A stretch of DNA of 33,036 nt from Candidatus Eiseniibacteriota bacterium (GTDB lineage: Bacteria > Joyebacterota > Joyebacteria > Joyebacterales > Joyebacteraceae): assembly GCA_030622115.1 (NCBI GenBank), contig JAUXGN010000028.1, positions 1-33,036 of the forward strand, given 5' to 3'. Positions 1 through 7,580 of this stretch are shown one piece after another. The position numbers and the translations under genes were made by a program. Each line of letters begins with the position of its first letter. Within the stretch, counting starts at the first letter, position 1. The notes beneath the pieces are model-generated. The model made no database searches, was not told where the DNA came from, and saw only the letters and a program-made list of their open reading frames with translations.

Positions 1-461
1 AGGTTGTAGCTTGTATCCGACCCAACGTCGGCACCCGTGGCGAATATGTCGCCACGGGAGATGGACGAGCACTCTATAGAAGAATCGTCCAGCCGGTACT
101 CGCGTTCGCTGTCCGTGCCGGGCCTACCGCCGGCGCCATCTTCCCGTCCGCGATTCAGTCCGCCCTCGCGCCCCTCTTCCACCAGCGATAGGACCAGACC
201 TGCAAACTCGATTTCCGACCCGGGTGAGAGTTCCACGGTACCGTTCACTGCACGTCCGTCCACTCTGGTGCCATTCCGGCTGCCCAGATCGGTGAGCGTG
301 ATTCTGGAACCTTCGACCGCGATGCGGGCGTGGTTGCGCGAGACAGTGCCGTGTTCCAGCCTGACATCGACTCCCTCGGCACGACCCAGGGACTGTTCAC
401 CCTCCTTCAATACGTGTCGGAACGGCTTGTCTTGAATGGTGCCGATGAGAATGTATGGCAT
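1..461 (-). CDS. FHA-domain protein, 3' end beyond the window
   Basis: Reading the minus strand from an ATG at 461 gives an open frame of about 153 codons that runs off the left edge, so only the N-terminus is visible. Residues 1-95 form a forkhead-associated (FHA) domain, a phosphothreonine-binding module: LGR near residue 25, the SRNH core near 46 and SRNGTRVDG near 64 are the family's conserved blocks. After residue 100 comes a low-complexity Gly/Arg/Glu linker, then sequence I do not recognise. In this position FHA domains are often joined to sensor, GAF, phosphatase or sigma-54 activator domains, but what follows is not visible. The start codon has AGGGAG about 8 nt upstream, overlapping the stop of the ABC transporter gene, so the two are probably translationally coupled and share an operon. 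Confidence 0.85.
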   Translation of the reverse strand, partial: MPYILIGTIQDKPFRHVLKEGEQSLGRAEGVDVRLEHGTVSRNHARIAVEGSRITLTDLGSRNGTRVDGRAVNGTVELSPGSEIEFAGLVLSLVEEGREGGLNRGREDGAGGRPGTDSEREYRLDDSSIECSSISRGDIFATGADVGSDTSYN

Positions 462-473
462 TTGGACAACTCC

Positions 474-2585
474 CTATTGCGCGTACTGAAGCTGGTAGAG
501 GTGATAGTAGTACCCTCTCTGTGAGAGAAGGTCGAGGTGCGTACCGGCCTCTCGGATCTTGCCCTTGTGCATGACCAGTATCTTGTCTGCGTGCTGGATG
601 GTAGACAGCCGGTGCGCGATGACGATCGACGTTCTGCCGGCCATCAGTCTGACCAGCGCCTGCTGTATGAGGTGCTCGGTCTCCGTGTCGATGTTGGCGG
701 TGGCCTCATCGAGAATCAGAATCGCGGGGTCGAACGCGAGCGCTCTCGCGAATGCAAGGAGCTGACGCTGCCCGGTCGAAAGGGTCACTCCTCTCTCGCG
801 AACTTCCTCGTGATAGCCGCCGGCGAGTCTGTCAATGAAAGTGTCCGCGTTAACGTGGCGTGCCACCTCCCGCAGACGTTCGTCGTCGATACCCTGATTG
901 CCGAGACGGATGTTTCCACCTATGTCACCCGCGAAGATGAAGACATCCTGCATGACCAGGCCGATGTGCGAGCGCAGGAACGATCGGTCCATTTGGCGAA
1001 GATCAATCCCGTCGAGAGTGACTCGTCCCTCCTCGACATCGTAGAATCTCTCTATCAGATTGATGATCGAGGTCTTGCCGGCTCCGGTGGCTCCCACGAT
1101 GGCGACGGTCTCCCCGGGTTCGACGGTAAACGAAACGTCCCTCAAAACCTGCTCTCCCTCAGTATACGAGAAGCTCACGCTTTCGAAGGAGATGCGACCT
1201 TCGATGGTGTCCGGCCGGACGGGTTCGTCCGGATCGAGTATCATCTGGTCGTTGTCCAGAAGCATGAAGATGCGTTCCGACGATGCCATCGCCTGCTGCA
1301 TCGTGCCGTACTGCTGAGCGAGATTCCGCAGGGGACGGAAGAACATCTGCACGTACGAGAGGAATGCGACGACCGTTCCGAGCGACAGCGTGTTCCTGAT
1401 GACGCTCCCGCCGCCGTACCAGATCACCAGTCCAATGGCCGTCGAGCTCGCCAGCTCCATGAGCGGCATGAACATCGCGAACGTTCGTATCTGTTTCATC
1501 GCCGCGAGGAAATTCTCGTGGTTGATTCCCGAGAAACGCCTGAAGCTCTCGCTCTCGTGAGCGAAGATCTGGATGACACGCATCCCCCCGATGCTCTCCT
1601 GCAACATGGCGTTTATCTTCGCCACCTTAACGCGGACCTCGCGGAAGGCGTCGCGTATCTTGACGCTGAAGGCTACGGTCGCCCAAGCCATGAAGGGAAG
1701 CACCGCCAGACTCACGAGCGCCAATCGCCAGTTGAGTCTGAGAAGAACGATCACGACTCCGATGAGCACAAAGAGATCGCGAAGCAACATGGTGACGATG
1801 GACGTGAACATCTCGTGTAGAACCTGAACATCGTTCGTCGCCCGTGTCACGAGTCTCCCGACGGGGTTCCTGTCGAAGAAGGAGAGCGAGAGCCTCATCA
1901 TGTGCCTCAGCACCTTCATCCGGATGTCGTACATCACCCGTTGAGATGTGAGTTCCATCATATTGATCTCAAGAAGGGTGAACCCGAAGGAGATGATGAG
2001 CATCACCAGGATGATGATCGCTATGCGCCCCAGACCTCTGGCGTCACCCTCGCGCAGGATGTGGATCTGTTCGGGGGACAGCGCCGCGAGAACGTCTACC
2101 GGAAGCGCTATCCGGTCGCCGGCCACGACAAACTCGGCGGGCACGAGTCCCGCCAGCACGATCTTGTCACGCGCGGCCGCGTAGTACGATTTCTCCAGAA
2201 TGACGCCGAGTTCCGATGCCTTCGCTACGCTTCTGGGATCGTATCCGGAGAGGTGCTTTGCAGTGACGAGATATGCTCTCGGCGGGCGGGCGCCCTCCCA
2301 TCTCGATCCGAAGTCGTCGATCGGCAGGAGATCATCCCGGTGCTCCGATACGAAGCCGGAGGAGTCATCCTCCGCGAGCAGGATTCGAGTGGTGGCGACA
2401 ATGTAGTCGTCTATCGCGGACCGCATAAGAAAAGGAAGCGCCAGTTCAAAACCGGCCACGAATATCAGAATGGCCACAGCCGCCCCGACAGTGCGCCAGT
2501 AGGGTCGGATGAAGACCAGGAGCCGCCTTACCAGTCGCGCGTCAAACGGCTTGCCGGTTGTCTCGTCATGGTGGTCGTGTGTCAT
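474..2585 (-). CDS. ABC exporter subunit with extracytoplasmic insertion (BmrD/YheH-like)
   Basis: A 703-aa fused permease-ATPase of the type-IV (MsbA-fold) exporter family. An N-terminal transmembrane domain (about residues 20-430) is followed by a nucleotide-binding domain with Walker A GATGAGKT (about 497), signature LSTGQ (about 600) and Walker B ILILDEA with the catalytic Glu kept (about 620). Between TM1 and TM2 (about residues 66-190) lies an unusually long, partly charged segment expected outside the membrane; this explains the extra length over about 580 aa and resembles the extracellular domain of Bacillus BmrD. The signature deviates from LSGGQ, as expected for the partner that completes the degenerate site of a heterodimer. 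It starts 48 nt after the 586-aa subunit gene, with GGAAGAAG before the ATG. The substrate is unknown; drugs, lipids or peptides are possible. Confidence 0.92.
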   Translation of the reverse strand: MTHDHHDETTGKPFDARLVRRLLVFIRPYWRTVGAAVAILIFVAGFELALPFLMRSAIDDYIVATTRILLAEDDSSGFVSEHRDDLLPIDDFGSRWEGARPPRAYLVTAKHLSGYDPRSVAKASELGVILEKSYYAAARDKIVLAGLVPAEFVVAGDRIALPVDVLAALSPEQIHILREGDARGLGRIAIIILVMLIISFGFTLLEINMMELTSQRVMYDIRMKVLRHMMRLSLSFFDRNPVGRLVTRATNDVQVLHEMFTSIVTMLLRDLFVLIGVVIVLLRLNWRLALVSLAVLPFMAWATVAFSVKIRDAFREVRVKVAKINAMLQESIGGMRVIQIFAHESESFRRFSGINHENFLAAMKQIRTFAMFMPLMELASSTAIGLVIWYGGGSVIRNTLSLGTVVAFLSYVQMFFRPLRNLAQQYGTMQQAMASSERIFMLLDNDQMILDPDEPVRPDTIEGRISFESVSFSYTEGEQVLRDVSFTVEPGETVAIVGATGAGKTSIINLIERFYDVEEGRVTLDGIDLRQMDRSFLRSHIGLVMQDVFIFAGDIGGNIRLGNQGIDDERLREVARHVNADTFIDRLAGGYHEEVRERGVTLSTGQRQLLAFARALAFDPAILILDEATANIDTETEHLIQQALVRLMAGRTSIVIAHRLSTIQHADKILVMHKGKIREAGTHLDLLSQRGYYYHLYQLQYAQ

Positions 2586-2633
2586 CTGCTTCTTCCACGT
2601 GTTCCTCGGGCGCGTTGCTCGCTACGCCCCGTC

Positions 2634-4394
2634 CTAAGTCTGGACAGCATCCGAATCATCCATCTCCTGCTCCAGGAGTTGTCTCTCGTAGATGTCCGCA
2701 TAGAGACCACCCACCGCCAGAAGCTCCTGGTGTGTTCCACGCTCGATAATGCGCCCGTCATCAAGCACGATAATGTTGTCCGCACCACTGAAGGACGAGA
2801 TCCTGTGAGACACGATAATGCTCGTCCTCCCATGAAGCACAGTGGAGAGACCTCTCTGGATCACCTCCTCCGTCGCCGTATCAACCGAAGAAAGAGCGTC
2901 ATCGAGAATGATGGCCGAAGGCGCCGCAACGATGGCCCTGGCAATGGCGATCCGTTGCCTCTGCCCTCCGGAAAGAGTGACGCCCCTCTCCCCCACAAGC
3001 GTCTCCATGCCCTCGGAGAACTCCTCGATCTCGCTGAGAATGCCCGCGGTCTCCGCCGCACAGCGTATGTCGTCGTCCGTGGCATCCGGCGCTCCGAAAC
3101 GGATATTCTCGGCGATCGTGTCCGAGAAGAGGAACGTGTCCTGCGGAACGTAGCCGAACGCTTTCCTCACAGTTCTCAGGCTGAGTTCATTGACGGCGTG
3201 ACCGTCGAGGAGTACTTGTCCCTCCTCGGTCTCAAAGACCCTCACAAGCAGATTACAGATGGTGCTCTTTCCGGATCCTGTTCTCCCAAGCACCCCCAGA
3301 GTGCTCCCCGCCGGAACAACGAAGGTCACATCCGAGAGCGCGGGCGCTGCATCATCCTCGTAGCGGAACGTGACGTTTCTGAACTCGATCTCGCCACGAA
3401 CAACATCCAGATCCACGGCCCCCTCGGAGTCCGCGATCTCGGGAGTGGACTCGAGAATCCTGTTGATCCTCCCCATCGAAGCCGACCCCCGCTGCAATAC
3501 ATTGACTACCCACCCCATGGCCATCATCGGCCAGGTCAGTATGCCGAGATAGCTCATGAACGCGACCAGGTCACCGGTCGAGATCGTCCCAAGCATCACC
3601 TGACGCCCGCCGATGAAGATGACGATCACGACGCTCATGCTCGACATCAACATCACGAACGGGAAGAACGCGCCCCAGATCCGGACGAGTTCCACGTTCC
3701 GGCGAATGTAGCGCTGCCCGAAACCGGACAGCCTTTCCTCCTGATGCTCCTCCTGCACGTAGGCCTTCACGACACGGACGCCCGCGATGCTCTCTCGCAC
3801 GCCTTCCATCAGATCGGAGAAGGTCTCCTGCACGCGTTCGAAGCGCAGGTGCAGAAGCTTCCCGGCCTTCAAGGTGAAGAAGGCGATGATGGGCATCGGA
3901 ATGAGCGCCAGGAGAGTCAGCTTGACGTTCAGGGCGAGCATGAATCCTATCGACGCGAAACCGAGGATGACCGCGTCCGTCATGGCCACGAGTCCGAAGC
4001 CGCACGCCATGCGAACGGCGTTCAGATCGTTCGTCGCGTGTGCCATGAGGTCACCGGTCTTCGTCTTGGCGAAGTAACGCGACGACAATCTCAGCAGATG
4101 CCCGAAGATCTCATTTCTGATATCTTCTTCTATGTGACGCGACGTCCCTATGATGAGATAGCGCCACACAAAACGGAAGGCGGCGATCACAGCCGCGAAC
4201 ACCGCTATCGTCAGCCCATTAACCGCGAGTCCACCGCCGGTCGCCGTACCAGCCGTGAGGTTGTCCACAGCCTCCTTGATGACGCGTGGAATGAGAAGCT
4301 GGAGCCCGTCAACGACGAGCAGGCTCGCGATGCCGATGACGACGGCGCGGCGGTATCGAGCGAAATGTTTAAGAATACTTTTGAGATTACCCAA
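2634..4394 (-). CDS. ABC exporter subunit with degenerate ATP site (BmrC/YheI-like)
   Basis: A 586-aa fused permease-ATPase, the usual length for an MsbA-type half transporter. Six membrane segments occupy about residues 1-310. The ATPase domain has Walker A GRTGSGKST (about 375), canonical LSGGQ and Walker B AIILDDA. The catalytic Glu after the Walker B Asp is replaced by Asp, the hallmark of the degenerate-site partner in heterodimeric exporters such as TM287/288 and BmrC/BmrD. It therefore most likely pairs with the downstream 703-aa subunit, whose Glu is intact. The start is TTG, chosen because GAAGAGG lies about 8 nt upstream and no ATG/GTG in frame is better placed. A TGTGCTATGCT extended -10 promoter lies about 60 nt upstream. 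First gene of the exporter/FHA operon. Confidence 0.92.
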   Translation of the reverse strand: MGNLKSILKHFARYRRAVVIGIASLLVVDGLQLLIPRVIKEAVDNLTAGTATGGGLAVNGLTIAVFAAVIAAFRFVWRYLIIGTSRHIEEDIRNEIFGHLLRLSSRYFAKTKTGDLMAHATNDLNAVRMACGFGLVAMTDAVILGFASIGFMLALNVKLTLLALIPMPIIAFFTLKAGKLLHLRFERVQETFSDLMEGVRESIAGVRVVKAYVQEEHQEERLSGFGQRYIRRNVELVRIWGAFFPFVMLMSSMSVVIVIFIGGRQVMLGTISTGDLVAFMSYLGILTWPMMAMGWVVNVLQRGSASMGRINRILESTPEIADSEGAVDLDVVRGEIEFRNVTFRYEDDAAPALSDVTFVVPAGSTLGVLGRTGSGKSTICNLLVRVFETEEGQVLLDGHAVNELSLRTVRKAFGYVPQDTFLFSDTIAENIRFGAPDATDDDIRCAAETAGILSEIEEFSEGMETLVGERGVTLSGGQRQRIAIARAIVAAPSAIILDDALSSVDTATEEVIQRGLSTVLHGRTSIIVSHRISSFSGADNIIVLDDGRIIERGTHQELLAVGGLYADIYERQLLEQEMDDSDAVQT

Positions 4395-4454
4395 CGCTTG
4401 AGCCTCTTCGCTACCGCATGCAGAAACGCGGACCGTAAGTCCGCAAGTCCCGTG

Positions 4455-4465
4455 AGCATAGCACA
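4455..4465 (-). promoter_or_regulatory. Extended -10 promoter TGTGCTATGCT for the ABC exporter operon
   Basis: On the minus strand TGTGCTATGCT reads as TGC plus a TATGCT -10 hexamer, about 60 nt upstream of the TTG start at 4394. No good -35 hexamer is seen at 17 nt, so it would depend on the extended -10. The same 11-base pattern occurs before three other minus-strand genes here. Confidence 0.5.
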
Positions 4466-4567
4466 GCGCGCGAAGGACAGCGAGAGCCGTTGACGCGGCC
4501 CTCGCTCAACAGTAAGCTCGCGTCACGAGATACGTATGGGCTGGTCGGTCAACAGAAGGGACATATC

Positions 4568-5686
4568 ATGAAGAACAGCGTTTGTCTGATTGCAGCCACA
4601 CTAGCGCTTGCGATCCTCGCTCTGCCCGCAACAGCAGCCGTGTTGCTGGTAGATCTCGAAGGCGGCGGAGACTATCTGACTATCGGCGAGGGTATCGCTG
4701 CTGCCGACACAGGCGACATGATTCTGGTCGCGCCCGGCATCTACACCGGCGAAGGCAACCGGGGTCTCGATTTCGCGGGGAGAGACCTGCTTATCTCCGC
4801 TGTCTCCCCCCGAGCCGGAGAGGTCGTCATCGACTGCGAGGGCATCGACCGCGCGTTCCATTTCCACTCGGGTGAAAGCCAGGCGAGCATCATCGAGGGC
4901 CTCACGATCAGGAATGGCTACGCGGGTGGAAGCGGCGGTTCGATCTACTGCGCCGCGGGCTCCGGCATCACCATCAGATACTGCGTCTTTGAGAACAGCT
5001 ATGCACCCACCGGGGGAGCGGTGGCCCTCGCCACGGCATCCGCCTATATCCTGGGCTGCACATTCACTGGCTGTACAGCCGCGTACGGCGGCGGCGTCAA
5101 TGCCGGGGGGGCGGATTCCGTAATAGAGGACTCCGTATTCGACGGCAACCACGTCACCTTCTCGGGCGGCGCCGTCAGGTGTGTGAGTTCGGAGTCAACG
5201 ATCTCGGGATGTACGATCTCGGACTGCACCGCCACGATGAACGGGGGCGGCATCCACTGCCAGGAAGGCGATCCCACGATCACCAACTGCACGATCTACG
5301 GATGTGATGCCTACTACGGAAGCGGCATCTACTGCCAGCTCGCCGATCCGCTCGTAACGAACACGATCGTGTCCGGTGGACTGCACGGCTTCGGTGTCTA
5401 CTGCCTGAACAGCAAGCCTGAGATCACCCACTGCATCTTCTATGGCAACCTGCCGCTCGAGGTGCTCTGCGGCAATCACCACGACAACATATCTGAGCCC
5501 CCTCTCTTCTGCGATTCGGAAATCGGTGATTTCACTCTCTGCGCCGACTCGCCGGGGATCGCGGCCAACAATGTCTGGGACGAATCGATCGGCGCTCACG
5601 GCGAGGGCTGTGACGAGTGCGGCAGTCCGGTCAAGGGTTCCTCATGGGGAGCGATAAAGGCCCTCTACAGAGCCGACCTGCAGTAG
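4568..5686 (+). CDS. Secreted right-handed parallel beta-helix protein with SWGAIKALYR C-terminal tail
   Basis: 372 aa from the ATG at 4568. This start has AAGGGA about 8 nt upstream and opens directly on a signal peptide (KN, then a hydrophobic stretch to about residue 23, ending ATAA); 26 upstream in-frame codons look non-coding. The mature protein begins with a DUF1565-like segment (GDYLTIGEGIAAADTGDMI) and continues with about seven beta-helix coils rich in Gly-Gly-Gly, Cys and Thr/Ser (GGSIYC, GGAVALA, GGGVNAG, GGAVRC, GGGIHC, GSGIYC). Such repeats occur in polymorphic outer-membrane-protein-like and pectate-lyase-like surface proteins; I see no clear catalytic site. The end has two closely spaced Cys (CDEC), then GSPV, then SWGAIKALYR and four more residues. 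The decapeptide recurs at the very end of the next gene, so it may be a sorting or anchoring tag. Role inferred: extracellular adhesion or polysaccharide binding. Confidence 0.88.
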   Translation: MKNSVCLIAATLALAILALPATAAVLLVDLEGGGDYLTIGEGIAAADTGDMILVAPGIYTGEGNRGLDFAGRDLLISAVSPRAGEVVIDCEGIDRAFHFHSGESQASIIEGLTIRNGYAGGSGGSIYCAAGSGITIRYCVFENSYAPTGGAVALATASAYILGCTFTGCTAAYGGGVNAGGADSVIEDSVFDGNHVTFSGGAVRCVSSESTISGCTISDCTATMNGGGIHCQEGDPTITNCTIYGCDAYYGSGIYCQLADPLVTNTIVSGGLHGFGVYCLNSKPEITHCIFYGNLPLEVLCGNHHDNISEPPLFCDSEIGDFTLCADSPGIAANNVWDESIGAHGEGCDECGSPVKGSSWGAIKALYRADLQ

Positions 5687-5699
5687 CAGCAGAGCGGCC

Positions 5700-5728
5700 T
5701 GGATGTTTGGAGTGTTCTATGGTATAAT
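5700..5728 (+). promoter_or_regulatory. Promoter with perfect TATAAT and extended -10 (TGGTATAAT)
   Basis: TATAAT at 5723-5728 is preceded by TGG, giving an extended -10. At 17 nt the -35 hexamer is only TGGATG (3 of 6). It lies about 45 nt upstream of the ATG at 5773 and just after the stop of the beta-helix gene, so the second tagged protein probably has its own transcript. Confidence 0.6.
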
Positions 5729-5772
5729 GAGGTCGTGTGGTTCGGGATCAGCCTCACAAGGAGGTGTGAGTG

Positions 5773-6339
5773 ATGCGTACTGCAATCGTATCCGTACTGG
5801 TCGTGGTGCTGGGCGCCGGGATGGCGCTTGCTAACCCGATCCTGGCAGACAACATCTACATCGATTTTGATCCGCCCAACTTTCAGCACCGGGCCAACCC
5901 GGATATGTACACCGGCTTCGATGCCTTTGTCATGGTCGAGGTCGACTTTGGCTATCCGGGATTCACCACCGTGTCGTTCGGGCTCAATGTAACTCCGGGG
6001 ATGAGCTCTGCTCCGAGTTTTGAGAATCTCCTGCCCGGCAATCTTGCGATTGGCGCGTATGACACGGGCATTACTCTGGCTTCGACGGAGTGCATAACAC
6101 CCGAGATGCAGCCGATGGCTATTGCCGTGCTGCATTGTTTCTACCTGGGCGTACCGGGTGACATCGAAATCATCGATCATCCGGAGTTCGCTCGCTGGAT
6201 CGTGCTCTGTGATGACAGCGTAGTCGTCTACTGCGTGCTGGAGCACGGCGGTGTGCACAAGAATCCTCTTGGCGGAGACTGCGGAGGTAACCCGGTAGAG
6301 GACGTCTCGTGGGGCGCCATCAAGGCGCTGTACAGATAG
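5773..6339 (+). CDS. Small secreted protein ending in SWGAIKALYR
   Basis: 188 aa; function not recognised. The ATG at 5773 was chosen because AAGGAGGTG lies 7 nt upstream; a GTG one codon earlier sits too close. A signal peptide spans about residues 1-20 (positive start, hydrophobic VSVLVVVLGAG, end MALA). The mature part looks like a compact beta-rich domain with no known catalytic motif. It begins with ADNIYIDFDPP and has several Cys and aromatic residues in the second half. It ends GNPV-EDV-SWGAIKALYR and then stops, matching the tail of the preceding beta-helix protein at all ten residues although the two bodies show no similarity. Flanked by its own promoter and a strong hairpin, it is likely monocistronic. 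I infer an exported or surface protein recognised through its tail. Confidence 0.85.
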   Translation: MRTAIVSVLVVVLGAGMALANPILADNIYIDFDPPNFQHRANPDMYTGFDAFVMVEVDFGYPGFTTVSFGLNVTPGMSSAPSFENLLPGNLAIGAYDTGITLASTECITPEMQPMAIAVLHCFYLGVPGDIEIIDHPEFARWIVLCDDSVVVYCVLEHGGVHKNPLGGDCGGNPVEDVSWGAIKALYR

Positions 6340-6385
6340 GTCAGCTACCCGGGCGCGAGCTCTGTAGCCAATGAACCACACACGA

Positions 6386-6419
6386 ACAGCCGCCCCGTCC
6401 AGATGGATGGGGCGGCTGT
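6386..6419 (+). terminator. Hairpin terminator after the small tagged secreted protein
   Basis: A perfect 11-bp stem, ACAGCCGCCCC (6386-6396) with GGGGCGGCTGT (6409-6419), encloses a 12-nt loop and is followed by GTTTGC rather than a long U tract. It lies 46 nt after the stop codon at 6339. Confidence 0.65.
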
Positions 6420-6707
6420 GTTTGCATATGTGAGGGGCGGCGCGAAATAGAACGGGAGGAAGGCGGGAGCCTCTCCGGGCACCACGCATCCCTCCCCATT
6501 CACGATGGGAAACCGCTTCGCAGCGACTCCCGGCCCCCCGCAGGGCCTCCAAGAGCGGTCAGCCGCAACCTTCCTGAACATCTCTCACATACAGATACAG
6601 GAAACCCCAGTATTGTGTCAATAGGAAATAGTCCCACGGCAGGCAAAGCAAGGGCATGTCGCACCCCCAACCGGAGGCGACCCCGGACGGTACCGCGACT
6701 GGAGGCA
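6420..6707. other. Intergenic stretch without a convincing gene
   Basis: Between the hairpin and the convergent stop codon at 6708. The open frames seen here lack ribosome-binding sites, signal peptides or recognisable domains and look spurious. No clear promoter or repeat was found. Confidence 0.5.
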
Positions 6708-7379
6708 TCAGGGTTGCTCGATCAGCACGATCGAGTACCCCTCGTAGAAAATGTGTCTCAGGGCTCGCTTTCGACCGAGAAGCAGGTTCGCCTCAACCTC
6801 TCCCGAGTGCCTTGCCACCAACCACATCCCGTTCCCATGTGGCACGAACGATTTGTCGAGTGTGATCTCGATAACAGGGAATGGGGGATTCGCTATCTCA
6901 CCGACGACGCGAACCGGTCCGTGGTCCGCGACCGATATCCAGACGGTTCCATCAAAATGATGCATGTCTCGCGCCACGGCCGTGACCTCGATCCTGTAGC
7001 ACAGAGTCCCTTCCATATCCTCGGTACCGCTGAGCACGAGCGAATACTCGTCGACTCCAAGCTCGGGACCCGTCAGGCTTTCGAGTGTGTACCTGCCGAC
7101 TGGGTAGAGGAGTTCGGAGGAAAGTTCCTCCCTTTTCATACCCTTCCCTGACACATACGTGAGCACGGCTCGAGCCCGCATATTTGAGCCGTCCTTCTGC
7201 GGTTCGACCATGATCTGGCTAACGCTCAGGCTCTCTATGAGCGACCGTGTTCTCACGATGCCCGCATCGTAGGACTCCACGATCTCATCGAGCAGGGGCG
7301 GCGAGTCTGCCCCCACCTCCACCATAGCGGTCGGAACCAGGAACATGAGACAGGTGGCGATGAATGCCGTGCTGATCAA
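6708..7379 (-). CDS. Exported protein, LolA/outer-membrane lipoprotein-sorting-like (tentative)
   Basis: About 223 aa from a TTG at 7379. That start has GGGGAGGAG upstream at good spacing and opens on a hydrophobic signal peptide (ISTAFIATCLMFLVPTAM). A longer frame to 7580 exists, but a good promoter at 7435-7463 lies inside it, so it is rejected; ATG 7412 is an alternative. The mature protein starts with a helix (DEIVESYDAGIVRTRSLIES) and then alternates beta strands: FDGTVWISVADHGPVRV, IEITLDKSFVPHGNGMWL, EVEANLLLG. This helix-plus-open-barrel pattern resembles LolA/LppX-type lipid-carrier folds and related DUFs, but that is from pattern memory, not a motif. It is divergent from the FG-GAP protein gene and shares its regulatory region. 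Confidence 0.7.
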   Translation of the reverse strand: MISTAFIATCLMFLVPTAMVEVGADSPPLLDEIVESYDAGIVRTRSLIESLSVSQIMVEPQKDGSNMRARAVLTYVSGKGMKREELSSELLYPVGRYTLESLTGPELGVDEYSLVLSGTEDMEGTLCYRIEVTAVARDMHHFDGTVWISVADHGPVRVVGEIANPPFPVIEITLDKSFVPHGNGMWLVARHSGEVEANLLLGRKRALRHIFYEGYSIVLIEQP

Positions 7380-7434
7380 CTTCACTCCTCCCCGCTCCAA
7401 TAGCAGGAACATCCCCGGCGATGCGTTTGCCGGC

Positions 7435-7463
7435 ACTCTAGCGATTGCTTGGGAGCGTGTCAA
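7435..7463 (-). promoter_or_regulatory. Sigma-70-type promoter TTGACA-17-TAGAGT
   Basis: On the minus strand, a perfect -35 TTGACA (7463-7458), 17-nt spacer and -10 TAGAGT (7440-7435). The expected transcript starts near 7428, about 50 nt before the TTG at 7379, which supports that start. Confidence 0.65.
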
Positions 7464-7482
7464 GCCGCGCTCCTTGCTTGAC
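7459..7482. promoter_or_regulatory. Inverted repeat joining two divergent -35 boxes
   Basis: GTCAAGC (7459-7465) and GCTTGAC (7476-7482) are perfect 7-bp arms separated by 10 nt. They contain the -35 TTGACA of the leftward promoter and a rightward TTGACG (7478-7483); a CATACT at 7502-7507 could be the rightward -10 (18-nt spacer). A protein bound here could control both genes. Confidence 0.45.
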
Positions 7483-7580
7483 GACGTGGGTGCGCGGGAA
7501 CCATACTCGCGCTGAAGCTTCGGGCTGCCTGTCGCGTCTGACTGGGCAGGCAAGTACGGGAACTCAAGCGAGATGAGCAT

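Noticed and set aside
1902-4493. Long plus-strand frame of 863 codons opposite the ABC exporter genes
   Set aside because: It is antisense to two clear ABC transporter genes, is His/Arg/Asp-rich without any domain and has no ribosome-binding site; it results from GC-rich codon bias.
6345-6581. 78-codon minus-strand frame downstream of the tagged secreted protein
   Set aside because: It covers the terminator hairpin, has no ribosome-binding site and no recognisable domain.
7380-7580. N-terminal extension of the minus-strand exported protein up to 7580
   Set aside because: It contains a good TTGACA-17-TAGAGT promoter, overlaps the start of the divergent gene and hides the signal peptide behind 67 residues.
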